A DNA stretch of 64,000 bases. Source: Cobetia amphilecti (GTDB taxonomy: Bacteria > Pseudomonadota > Gammaproteobacteria > Pseudomonadales > Halomonadaceae). The stretch lies in assembly GCF_030010415.1 (NCBI RefSeq), contig NZ_JASCSA010000006.1. One strand, 5' to 3'. Positions 8,603 through 16,677 of the stretch are shown piece after piece. Within the stretch, counting starts at the first letter, position 1. Each line of letters opens with the position of its first letter. The translations under genes and the position numbers were made by a program. The notes below the pieces were generated by a model, which saw only the letters and a program-made list of their open reading frames with translations, had not been told where the DNA came from and made no database searches.

Positions 8603-9035
8603 GGAATACCTTACGAGTTATTGTTGTGAGCCAGTGGTGATCGACGCAACGCCTGGCCGTCTTGGGTGCTCACACAGACCATTTTACTGATATGAAGCAG
8701 GTTCGTCCGCGATTCCCATCGAAAATCACCACGATTCCCTCAGAATTCCTCTGCGAAAACGCCATCACCACACGACGGCAATCACTCTACATTAGATGCT
8801 CCAAATTGGTAACATTTGAAACGATATCTGCTTCCCAAGCCTGACAAGCAACCTCGCCTGAGACGCACCGCGCCGCAAAAGGACCCGACATCACCGCATC
8901 ACTGGAGTAGGCTCATGCAAGAGACGCCGACCAGAACGCTCTGGCTAGAGAGGGCTGGGCCTGAGAGTGCCTGGCCAGTGAGCGTCGGGACAAAGAGCGT
9001 CTGGCCTCACCCAGCAGCGCAGACAAGGAGTCGTC
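8603..9035. other. 433-base divergent gap with 15-bp repeats
   Basis: The gap holds the promoter regions of the NSS gene (minus) and ktrA (plus). Positions 8690-8840 are clearly more AT-rich than the surroundings. Near ktrA is a five-copy 15-bp repeat (8933-9007), then AAGGAG at 9025-9030 as the ktrA ribosome binding site. I see no coding frame that I would trust. Confidence 0.5.
8933..9007 (+). repeat. five degenerate 15-bp repeats upstream of ktrA
   Basis: Units are AGAACGCTCTGGCTA, GAGAGGGCTGGGCCT, GAGAGTGCCTGGCCA, GTGAGCGTCGGGACA and AAGAGCGTCTGGCCT (consensus near GAGAGCGTCTGGCCA). They end 28 bases before the ktrA start and would lie in its mRNA leader or promoter. Confidence 0.65.
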
Positions 9036-9689
9036 ATGCATCGTCAATTCGCGGTCATCGGACTGGGCTATTTCGGCAGCACCGTCGCGCGGGAGCTCAG
9101 GCGCCATGACCATGAAGTGCTCGGCGTGGATGCCGATGAGAAGCGCCTCAATGCCGTGGCAGACCTGCTCAATCAAGCCGTGATCGCGGACCCCACCGAT
9201 GAACATGCCCTGCAGGAGCTGGGGCTTGAGCAGTACGACGCCGTCTTGATTGATCTGGCCGACTCGATGGAACAGAGCCTGATCTGCGCGCTGCTGGCCA
9301 AGGAGCTCGGCGCCAGGGAGCTGTGGGTCAAGGCCACATCGGATGCACACCACAAGCTGCTCAGTCGTCTGGGTGTCGATCACATCGTGCATCCGGAGTA
9401 CGACCTGGGCGTGCGCGTGGCGGAAAGCCTCGCCTACCATGCCATGGTCGACTTCATCCATCTCGGCGATCACCAGTTCGTGGTCGAGCTGGAGGTCAGT
9501 GCACGACTGGGCGATGACTGCCAGCAGCTCGATCAGCTGCCCATCGATGACGACATCAGCGTGATCGCGCTGCGCAAGGGCAAGACACTCGATCGCCAAC
9601 CCTCCGGCAGCACGCGACTGGCCGCCGGTGACCATCTGGTCCTGATCGGCGAGCTGAGCGCGCTGCGCAAGCTGGGAGCGCATCTATGA
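9036..9689 (+). CDS. ktrA: K+ uptake regulatory subunit, TrkA/KtrA family
   Basis: This cytoplasmic gating subunit binds nucleotide and controls the K+ channel-like partner encoded next. The 217-residue protein has a single RCK_N Rossmann domain with GLGYFGSTVARELRR (residues 7-21) and the acidic end of beta-2 (VLGVDADEKR), followed by one RCK_C domain (about 140-217). A single RCK pair is the KtrA form; E. coli TrkA has two. AAGGAG lies five bases upstream of the ATG. The stop overlaps the ktrB start by four bases. Confidence 0.9.
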   Translation: MHRQFAVIGLGYFGSTVARELRRHDHEVLGVDADEKRLNAVADLLNQAVIADPTDEHALQELGLEQYDAVLIDLADSMEQSLICALLAKELGARELWVKATSDAHHKLLSRLGVDHIVHPEYDLGVRVAESLAYHAMVDFIHLGDHQFVVELEVSARLGDDCQQLDQLPIDDDISVIALRKGKTLDRQPSGSTRLAAGDHLVLIGELSALRKLGAHL

Positions 9690-11080
9690 GGCAGCGCTAC
9701 CGGCGCTATCTCCGCCCCCTGACCCGCAGCCCACGCGGGCCCATCATCCATCTATCGCCGCCGGAGATTCTGCTGAGCGGCTTTCTGGGCCTCGGCATGC
9801 TGGGCGCCTGCCTGCTGAAACTGCCCGGCATGCATCAGCAGGGCTTGAGCTGGCTGTCGGCGCTGTTCACCGCGACCTCTGCCGTCACGGTCACCGGCCT
9901 CTCCGTCACTCCGCTCAGCGACTTCACCCTCGCGGGCCAGACCGTCGTGCTGATACTGATCCAACTCGGCGGACTTGGCTTCATGACCATCGCCGCTCTG
10001 TCGCTAGTGATGCTGGGCCAGCGCCTGCCGATGCATCAGACCAGCCTGCTGCGCGAGGCGCTCAATCGCAGCAGCTCACGCGAGATAGGCCGCCTGCTCA
10101 AGATCATCACCGCCTTTGCGCTGACGCTCGAGCTGGCAGGCGCCTCCTTGCTGGCGTTGGACTGGGTGCCCGAGTACGGCTGGCAGGAGGGGCTCTGGCT
10201 GAGCCTCTTCCACTCGGTCTCGGCCTTCAACAATGCCGGCTTCACCCTGTGGCCGGACAGCCTGATGCGCGAGGCGGCCAACCCTCTGACCAGCGGCGTG
10301 ATCGGCATTCTGTTCATGACCGGCGGCATCGGCTTTGCCGTCATCGGCGAGCTGCGCGAGCGGCGGCACCAACATGGCTGGCGCGTATTGCTGCAGCCGT
10401 CACGCTTCTCGGTGCAGACACGCCTGGTGATCGAGGCCACCGTGGCACTCAACCTGCTGAGCCTGGTGATGATACTGGCGCTTGAATGGCGCAACCCCGG
10501 CACGCTGGGCGCCATGGCCAGTCATGGCGAACGCCTGCTCGCCGCTGCCTTCATGGCCATCACACCGCGCACCGCCGGGTTCAGCGTCATCGATTCCGCC
10601 GAGATGACACAAGCCTCGACCCTGTGGACCATGGCGCTGATGTTCATCGGCGGCGGCAGCGGCTCGACGGCCAGCGGCATCAAGTTGACCACCTTCGTGG
10701 TGCTGCTGCTGACCACGCGTGCCTTTCTGCGCAGCGAGCCCTCCCCCATCCTGCATGGCCGCCGCATCGGCGATGACACCGTCTTCAAGTCGATCGCCGT
10801 GGCACTGGCGGCGATGCTGCTGATCTTCAGCATGCTGTTCGGCCTGACCATCACCGACCCGGACCACGCCTTTCTGTCGCTGGCCTTCGAGACCGTCTCG
10901 GCCTTCGGCACCGTCGGCCTGAGCCACGGCCTGACGCCCGAGCTCTCGCCCGGCGGGCAATTGCTGATCATCGCGACCATGCTGCTGGGCCGCACCGGAC
11001 CACTCGCCCTCGGCTATCTGCTGGCGACCCGCAGCCGCCCCGGCATCAGCTATGCACGCACCGAGCTTTCGATCGGCTGA
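9686..11080 (+). CDS. ktrB: K+ transporter membrane subunit, TrkH/KtrB family
   Basis: The 464-residue integral membrane protein has the four-repeat M1-P-M2 architecture of the Trk/Ktr/HKT superfamily. Filter-like segments are visible, such as TSAVTVTGLS, SVSAFNNAGF, ITPRTAGFSV and TVSAFGTVGLS, each with the conserved glycine. With ktrA it should form a Na+-coupled K+ uptake system, important for osmoadaptation. ATGA overlap with ktrA shows translational coupling. It converges on ihfA across a shared terminator. Confidence 0.92.
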   Translation: MRQRYRRYLRPLTRSPRGPIIHLSPPEILLSGFLGLGMLGACLLKLPGMHQQGLSWLSALFTATSAVTVTGLSVTPLSDFTLAGQTVVLILIQLGGLGFMTIAALSLVMLGQRLPMHQTSLLREALNRSSSREIGRLLKIITAFALTLELAGASLLALDWVPEYGWQEGLWLSLFHSVSAFNNAGFTLWPDSLMREAANPLTSGVIGILFMTGGIGFAVIGELRERRHQHGWRVLLQPSRFSVQTRLVIEATVALNLLSLVMILALEWRNPGTLGAMASHGERLLAAAFMAITPRTAGFSVIDSAEMTQASTLWTMALMFIGGGSGSTASGIKLTTFVVLLLTTRAFLRSEPSPILHGRRIGDDTVFKSIAVALAAMLLIFSMLFGLTITDPDHAFLSLAFETVSAFGTVGLSHGLTPELSPGGQLLIIATMLLGRTGPLALGYLLATRSRPGISYARTELSIG

Positions 11081-11124
11081 TGGCGCACGGCTGATGGCAC
11101 ACAACAAACGATGCCTCAGAACGA

Positions 11125-11157
11125 CGAAAGCCCCGACGCAGGGCGTCAGGGCTTTCG
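11125..11157. terminator. bidirectional terminator between ktrB and ihfA
   Basis: CGAAAGCCC pairs with GGGCTTTCG, with an inner GACG/CGTC helix and one mismatch. It lies in the convergent gap. A second GC hairpin (CACCCGCT...GGGTG) sits at about 11167-11190, closer to ihfA. Confidence 0.75.
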
Positions 11158-11207
11158 CGAGCATGGTCACCCGCTCAGGGAGCGGCGGGTGCGATCAGGC
11201 AATGACC

Positions 11208-11564
11208 TCAGTGATCATCATCATGATCATCGTGGTCATCATGCTCTTCAAGACGCTGATGTGCGTGCGTCTCGCCGTCGTACTCATCCACTCGGGCCTT
11301 GAGCTTCTGACCTGGGCGGAATGTCACCACGCGACGCGCGGAGATCGGAATCTCCTCGCCTGTCTTGGGATTGCGCCCCGGACGCTCGCGCTTGTCACGT
11401 AGATCGAAGTTGCCGAAACCGGACAGCTTCACCTGTTCATTTTCCCGCAGGCAACCGCGAATCTCGTCGAAGAATACCTCTACCATCGACTTGGCTTCGC
11501 GCTTGGACATGCCGAGTTCTGCGTGCAGATGCTCGGCAAGTTCCGCCTTGGTCAACGCTCCCAT
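11208..11564 (-). CDS. ihfA: integration host factor subunit alpha, with His/Asp-rich tail
   Basis: IhfA is the partner of IhfB in the DNA-bending heterodimer. The DNABII features are clear: MGALTKAELAEHL at the start, the core EQVKLSGFGNF, and GRNPKTGEEIPISARRVVTF. ATG 11564 is preferred over 11594 because GAGGGAG precedes it by a few bases and it matches the family N-terminus, giving 118 residues. Most IhfA proteins are about 100 residues; the extra part is a C-terminal run ending EEHDDHDDHDDDH made of 9-bp repeats, which could bind metal. It is the last gene after pheT, the standard position. Confidence 0.95.
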   Translation of the reverse strand: MGALTKAELAEHLHAELGMSKREAKSMVEVFFDEIRGCLRENEQVKLSGFGNFDLRDKRERPGRNPKTGEEIPISARRVVTFRPGQKLKARVDEYDGETHAHQRLEEHDDHDDHDDDH

Positions 11565-11590
11565 GTCCGCTCCCTCGTTCAAGTGGCGAC

Positions 11591-13975
11591 TCATGCTCTC
11601 AGCGCCGCCCCGAAACGTGTGTGGCCATCGGTGACGATCGCATCGACTAACTGATTGATTTCCTCATCATTCAGCGTGCGCGAAGGATGCTGCCAGGTCA
11701 AGCCCAGGGCGAGCGACTTGTGACCATCGGCTACCCCCTGCCCCTGATAGACGTCAAACAGGCGCAGGTCCGTCAGCCATTCACCGGCTTGCGAGCGGAT
11801 GGCGTCGAGCAGCGACTGCACGTGAACGCCCTCTTCGACCACGAAGGCCAGGTCACGACGCACTTCCGGATACTTGGAGAGCGGCGCGAAGCGCGGCAGA
11901 CGGCCTGCGCAGGCAGAGGCCAGCGTGATCTCGAACACGAACACCTCGACCTTCAGGCCAAGCTCGGCGCGCGCCGCCGGGTGCAGGGCACCCATCCAGC
12001 CCGCCGGCTCGCCATTGAAGAACAGCTGAGCGCACTGGCCCGGGTGCAGTGCCGGATGCTCGGCGGCTTCGAAGCGCCAGGCATCCAGATTGCCGCCCAG
12101 TGCCAGCAGTGCCTCGACATCGCCCTTGAGATCGAAGAAGTCGACCTTGTCACGACCGCCATTCCAGCCTTCCGGCAGACGTGCACCGGTGATCAGGCCG
12201 CCGATCATCGGCGTCTGCTCGAGGGAGTCCAGCTCACCACGGAACACAAGCCCGGTCTCGAACAGGCGCACGCGCGACTGCTGACGATTGAGGTTGTGGC
12301 TCAGCGCCTTGACCAGCCCCGGCAGCAGCGAGCTGCGCATCACGGCCATGTCGCTGGAAATCGGGTTGGCCAGTGCCGGTGCCACCCCTTGCGGGTCCAG
12401 CGTCTTCTGCAGCTCTGGGGCGACGAAGCTGTAGCTGATCGCTTCCTGATAGCCCCGCGCCACCAGTTGACGACGCAGGCTGGTCAGCGGCTGGGTGGTC
12501 TCATTGGCCACGGCCGGTGCCAGACGCGCGTTTGGACGGCTGACCGGCAGATTGTTGTAGCCGTGGATGCGCGCCAGCTCTTCGATCAGGTCAGCCTCGA
12601 TGCTGACATCGAAACGCCAGCTCGGCACCGTCACCTGCCATTGGCTATCGCCATTCGCGGCGACCTGCATGCCCAGACGCTCGAGAATCTCGACGATCTC
12701 GTCATCCGGCAGCGCCATGCCCAGCGTACGCTCGACACTGGCGCCGCTCAGGCTGACGACGGCGGCCTTGGGCAGCGCTGCGTCGCTTGCGACCTCGATG
12801 ACCGGGCCCGGCTTGCCGCCGGTGATCTCGAGCAGCAGGGCTGTCGCGCGCTCGATGGCATCACGCTGCAGCTGGGCGTCCACACCACGCTCGAAACGAT
12901 GCGAGCTGTCGGTGTGCAGGCCGTAGCTGCGCGCCTTGCCAGCGACGCTCAACGGCGCGAAGAAGGCCGACTCGAAGAAGATGTCGCGCGTCTCGGCGTT
13001 CACGCCACTGCCTTCACCACCCATCACACCGGCGATGGCCAGCGGGCCATTCTCGTCGGCGATGACCAGGGTGTCGTCACGCAGCGCGACTTCCTGACCG
13101 TCGAGCAGCGTCAGCGGCTCTTCAGCGGCTGCCATGCGCACCTCGATGCCACCGTTCAGGCGTGCCAGATCGAAGGCGTGCATCGGCTGGCCGAGTTCGA
13201 GCAGCACGTAGTTGGTGACGTCGACGACGGGGTCGATGCTGCGGATGCCACTGCGACGCAGACGCTCCTCGAGCCACAGCGGCGAGGTCGCGGCGACATT
13301 GACGTCACGCACGACACGCCCCAGATAGCGCGGGCACGCCTCTGGCGCGCTGACGGTGACCGGGAAGGTATCGTCGATCTGGGCGGCGACCGGCTCGATG
13401 CTCGGCGCCGTGACAGCGAGACGGTTGAGCACGCCGACTTCGCGCGCCAGACCCTTGACGCTCAGGCAGTCGCCGCGGTTCGGGGTCAGATCGACCTCGA
13501 TGGCGTTGTCGTCAAGATTCAGGAAGTCACGTGCATCACGGCCCACCGGCGCGTCCGCGGCCAGCACCATGATGCCGTCGGAGGCTTCGGCTTCCAGGCC
13601 CAGCTCGGAGGCACCACAGATCATGCCGCGGGATTCGACACCGCGCAGCTTGGCCTTGCGAATCTTGAAGTCGCCCGGCAGCTTGGCGCCGACCTGAGCG
13701 AAGAGCACCTTCTGGCCAGCGGCGACATTCGGCGCGCCACAGACGACCTGCACCAGCGCACCGCTGCCATCATCCACCTGGCAGACATTGAGGCGATCAG
13801 CCTCCGGGTGCGGTTGCTTGTCCTTGACCTCGGCCACGACTACACCGGTGAACTCACCGGCGACCGGTTCGATACCATCGACTTCCAGACCGGCCATGGT
13901 GACCTGATCGGCAAGCTGCTGGGTGTTCAGTTCCGGCGACACCCACTCACGCAGCCACTGTTCGGAAAATTTCAT
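11591..13975 (-). CDS. pheT: phenylalanine-tRNA ligase subunit beta
   Basis: PheT is the large subunit of the alpha2-beta2 enzyme that charges tRNA-Phe and edits mischarged Tyr-tRNA. The 794-residue protein has the expected order: an N-terminal tRNA-binding OB domain (about 40-150), the B3/B4 editing module, the B5 domain, a catalytic-like core and the C-terminal anticodon-binding fold ending before ALRA. Start MKFSEQWLREWV is the family N-terminus. It follows pheS by 56 bases and precedes ihfA. Confidence 0.98.
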   Translation of the reverse strand: MKFSEQWLREWVSPELNTQQLADQVTMAGLEVDGIEPVAGEFTGVVVAEVKDKQPHPEADRLNVCQVDDGSGALVQVVCGAPNVAAGQKVLFAQVGAKLPGDFKIRKAKLRGVESRGMICGASELGLEAEASDGIMVLAADAPVGRDARDFLNLDDNAIEVDLTPNRGDCLSVKGLAREVGVLNRLAVTAPSIEPVAAQIDDTFPVTVSAPEACPRYLGRVVRDVNVAATSPLWLEERLRRSGIRSIDPVVDVTNYVLLELGQPMHAFDLARLNGGIEVRMAAAEEPLTLLDGQEVALRDDTLVIADENGPLAIAGVMGGEGSGVNAETRDIFFESAFFAPLSVAGKARSYGLHTDSSHRFERGVDAQLQRDAIERATALLLEITGGKPGPVIEVASDAALPKAAVVSLSGASVERTLGMALPDDEIVEILERLGMQVAANGDSQWQVTVPSWRFDVSIEADLIEELARIHGYNNLPVSRPNARLAPAVANETTQPLTSLRRQLVARGYQEAISYSFVAPELQKTLDPQGVAPALANPISSDMAVMRSSLLPGLVKALSHNLNRQQSRVRLFETGLVFRGELDSLEQTPMIGGLITGARLPEGWNGGRDKVDFFDLKGDVEALLALGGNLDAWRFEAAEHPALHPGQCAQLFFNGEPAGWMGALHPAARAELGLKVEVFVFEITLASACAGRLPRFAPLSKYPEVRRDLAFVVEEGVHVQSLLDAIRSQAGEWLTDLRLFDVYQGQGVADGHKSLALGLTWQHPSRTLNDEEINQLVDAIVTDGHTRFGAALRA

Positions 13976-14031
13976 CTTGCTGTCCTGTTCCGTAAGTTCA
14001 CGCCCTCAAGGCGCGATACGTGAATGAGTGC

Positions 14032-15051
14032 CTAGCTGAACTGGCGAAGGAAACGCAGGTCGTTCTCGAAGAACAACCGCAGGTCGTTGACGCCGTAACG
14101 CAGCATCGCCAGACGCTCCACGCCCATGCCGAAGGCGAAGCCACGGAAGCGCTCGCTATCGATACCGGAGTGACGGAAGACTTCCGGATGCACCATGCCG
14201 CACCCCATCACCTCGAGCCAGCCGGTGTGGGAGCAGACACGACAGCCGTCACCGGCACACATCACGCACTGGATATCGACTTCAGCGGACGGTTCGGTGA
14301 ACGGGAAGTAGGACGGACGGAAGCGGACTTCCAGGTCATCACGCTCGAAGAAGGCATGCAGGAATTCTTCGACGGTGCCCTTGAGGTCGGCGAAGCTGAC
14401 ATTCTCGTCGACCAGCAGACCCTCGACCTGATGGAACATCGGGGTATGGGTCAGATCGGAGTCGCAGCGATAGACGCGGCCCGGGCAGACGATGCGCAGC
14501 GGCGGCTCACTGGCCTTCATGCTGCGTACCTGCACCGGTGAGGTGTGAGTGCGCAGAAGACGCGTGGCATCGAAATAGAAGGTGTCATGCATCGCGCGCG
14601 CCGGGTGGTGCGACGGGATGTTCAGCGCTTCGAAGTTGTGATGGTCATCTTCGATTTCCGGCCCTTCTGCGACACCGTAGCCGATGTGCGAGAAGAAGCT
14701 TTCGATACGCTCAAGCGTGCGGGTGACCGGGTGCAGGCCGCCTACCGGCTCACCACGGCCCGGCAGGGTCACATCGACGCGCTCGGCGGCAAGACGCGCA
14801 TTGAGCGCCGCCGTTTCCAGCGTATTGCGACGTGCATCCAACTCGCCACTCAGCAGCTGCTTGGCTTCGTTGATGGTCTCACCGGCCTTGGGACGCTCGT
14901 CGGGGGACAACTTGCCGAGGCCCTTGAGCAGTGCGGTGATCTCGCCCTTCTTGCCGAGAAAACGTACCCGTACCTCGTCGAGGGTCTGGACGTCTTCGGC
15001 CGCCTGGATCGCGGTGCGTGCTTCGTCCACCAGGGTGGAAAGATGTTCCAT
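14032..15051 (-). CDS. pheS: phenylalanine-tRNA ligase subunit alpha
   Basis: PheS is the catalytic subunit. It has the N-terminal coiled-coil arm that contacts tRNA, then class II motif 2 and 3 regions, seen as HNFEALNIPSHHPAR, the acceptor-side FHQVEGLLVD, and GFAFGMGVERLAMLRYG near the C-terminus. ATG 15051 (MEHLSTLVDEAR) was chosen over a GTG/ATG further upstream because GGAG lies about eight bases ahead. Length 339 is typical. A strong terminator sits between rplT and this gene. Confidence 0.98.
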   Translation of the reverse strand: MEHLSTLVDEARTAIQAAEDVQTLDEVRVRFLGKKGEITALLKGLGKLSPDERPKAGETINEAKQLLSGELDARRNTLETAALNARLAAERVDVTLPGRGEPVGGLHPVTRTLERIESFFSHIGYGVAEGPEIEDDHHNFEALNIPSHHPARAMHDTFYFDATRLLRTHTSPVQVRSMKASEPPLRIVCPGRVYRCDSDLTHTPMFHQVEGLLVDENVSFADLKGTVEEFLHAFFERDDLEVRFRPSYFPFTEPSAEVDIQCVMCAGDGCRVCSHTGWLEVMGCGMVHPEVFRHSGIDSERFRGFAFGMGVERLAMLRYGVNDLRLFFENDLRFLRQFS

Positions 15052-15255
15052 CCGTTCAGCTCCGATCGCTTGAGTCACTGGCGCGGCAATGTCCGCCACC
15101 AATGGAAGTCGCGCCGACCCGAAGGTCGGCAGGGAGAGCGCTCCGCCTGCGGTGAGTCACACAGACGATCGCGCCCTTGCCAGAGACCGGCCCACAACGC
15201 GGCCAATCCCGTTCATGTCGCTGCTGACCCACCGCCGGTTCTCTGACGGCAGGCC

Positions 15256-15293
15256 AAACAAAAACAGGGGAAGAGCGGCTGCTCTTCCCCTGT
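15256..15293 (-). terminator. strong terminator between rplT and pheS
   Basis: A perfect 13-bp stem (15264-15276 with 15281-15293) has a four-base loop and is followed on the minus strand by TTTTTG. It is 117 bases after the rplT stop and about 200 bases before pheS, so it may end the thrS-rplT transcript or act as an attenuator for pheST. Confidence 0.9.
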
Positions 15294-15409
15294 GACGTAA
15301 CACGTCATCTCGATACCGCCTGAGTTGTCCAATGCAAGCATTCGACAGTCACGGCCCGATTCGCCACCTGAGCGGCTCGCCGGGTCTGGGCGACATCTGA
15401 TCCGGTCAC

Positions 15410-15763
15410 TTACTGAGCAGCCTTGGCCTTCTCGACGATGGCAGCAAAGGCAGCTTTTTCGTGAACCGCGATATCGGCGAGGACCTTGCGGTCGATCTCG
15501 ATATTGGCCTTCTTCAGGCCAGCGATGAAGCGGCTGTAGGACATGCCATTGATGCGGGCCGCAGCGTTGATACGCGCGATCCACAGGGCACGGAACTGAC
15601 GCTTGCGGACACGACGGTCACGGTAAGCGTACTGGCCGGCCTTGATGACAGCCTGCTTGGCTACGCGGAAGACGCGTGAACGCGCTCCGTAGTAACCCTT
15701 GGCCTGCTTCATGATCTTCTTGTGACGGCGACGTGCGACGACGCCACGCTTGACGCGGGACAT
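15410..15763 (-). CDS. rplT: 50S ribosomal protein L20
   Basis: L20 binds 23S rRNA early in 50S assembly, and in E. coli also represses its own operon by binding the rpmI-rplT leader. The 117-residue sequence has the family start MSRVKRGVVARRRHKK and the internal block RAYRVAKQ-like FRVAKQAVIKAGQYAYRDRR. Its position after rpmI is standard. Confidence 0.98.
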   Translation of the reverse strand: MSRVKRGVVARRRHKKIMKQAKGYYGARSRVFRVAKQAVIKAGQYAYRDRRVRKRQFRALWIARINAAARINGMSYSRFIAGLKKANIEIDRKVLADIAVHEKAAFAAIVEKAKAAQ

Positions 15764-15808
15764 AGCGTACTCCTGATATTAAGAAAGTTGGACCGAGGTA
15801 AGGACGGC

Positions 15809-16003
15809 TTACAGGTTCGGCAGCATGCGCTGGATCAGCGCCTTGTCTGCAGCGTGAACCTGCTTCATGCCACGCAGCTGACGCTTACGCTTGGTCGACT
15901 TCTTGGTCAGGATGTGGCTACGGAAGGACTGCTTGTGCTTGAAGCCGTTGGCAGTCTTCTTGAAGCGCTTGGCAGCGCCGCGGTTAGTCTTGATCTTCGG
16001 CAT
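15809..16003 (-). CDS. rpmI: 50S ribosomal protein L35
   Basis: This is a 64-residue basic ribosomal protein with the family sequence MPKIKTNRGAAKRFKKT and the C-terminal KALIQRMLPN-type ending. It lies between infC and rplT, 45 bases upstream of the latter, as in other bacteria. Confidence 0.98.
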   Translation of the reverse strand: MPKIKTNRGAAKRFKKTANGFKHKQSFRSHILTKKSTKRKRQLRGMKQVHAADKALIQRMLPNL

Positions 16004-16103
16004 GAGTATTAACTCCGCTCGGTTTCTTGAGAAAATCCAGGGCCGACAAAAAGAGCCACGCCCGCAGGCGTGCCCCTGATGTGTCCGTTTTACTGCCTAT
16101 GGA

Positions 16104-16643
16104 TCACTTCTTTTTCGGCGCGAGAATCATGATCATCTGACGGCCTTCCATTTTCGGGAAGGACTCGACGGTCACGAGCTCCGAGAGGTCGCCGGCGATC
16201 CGTTCCATCAGCTTGCGGCCGATGTCCTGGTGCGCCATTTCGCGACCACGGAAGCGCAAGGTTACCTTACCCTTGTCTCCGCCTTCGATGAAGCGAGTCA
16301 GGTTGCGTAGCTTGACCTGATAATCGCCTTCATCGGTACCAGGACGGAATTTGACTTCCTTGACCTGGATCTGTTTCTGCTTCTTCTTCTGCAGATTCTT
16401 CTGTTTCTTCTCGTCGAAAAGAAACTTGCCGTAATCCATGATCTTGCAGACGATGGGGTCGGCATTGGAAATCTGGACGAGGTCGAGCCCTGCCTCTTCG
16501 GCCTTGACAAGCGCATCTTTGGTTGACACTACGCCAACCTGCTCGCCATCTGCGTCGATGAGGCGGACTTCGTCCGCACGAATACGGTCATTGATGGGAG
16601 CCCGCTTTTCCTGGGGGCGTCCGCGCTGATTATTCCGCTTGAT
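16104..16643 (-). CDS. infC: translation initiation factor IF-3 (ATC start)
   Basis: IF-3 binds the 30S subunit and rejects non-standard start codons. Reading upstream from the first ATG/GTG-type start (16529), the frame stays open and matches the IF-3 N-terminal domain (PINDRIRADEVRLI, then GEQVGVVSTKDAL) up to an ATC codon at 16643-16641, preceded by ACGGAGACGCAACG. That gives 179 residues, against 180 in E. coli. Rare AUU/AUC starts are how infC represses itself in many bacteria. The C-terminal domain ends MIMILAPKKK. The gene follows thrS by 34 bases. Confidence 0.96.
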   Translation of the reverse strand: MKRNNQRGRPQEKRAPINDRIRADEVRLIDADGEQVGVVSTKDALVKAEEAGLDLVQISNADPIVCKIMDYGKFLFDEKKQKNLQKKKQKQIQVKEVKFRPGTDEGDYQVKLRNLTRFIEGGDKGKVTLRFRGREMAHQDIGRKLMERIAGDLSELVTVESFPKMEGRQMIMILAPKKK

Positions 16644-16677
16644 CGTTGCGTCTCCGTTTGGCTGAAATTCGTTACTG

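Noticed and set aside
11687..14023. 778-codon open frame on the plus strand
   Set aside because: It is antisense to pheT, which is unmistakable; long antisense frames are expected in high-GC genes with this codon use.
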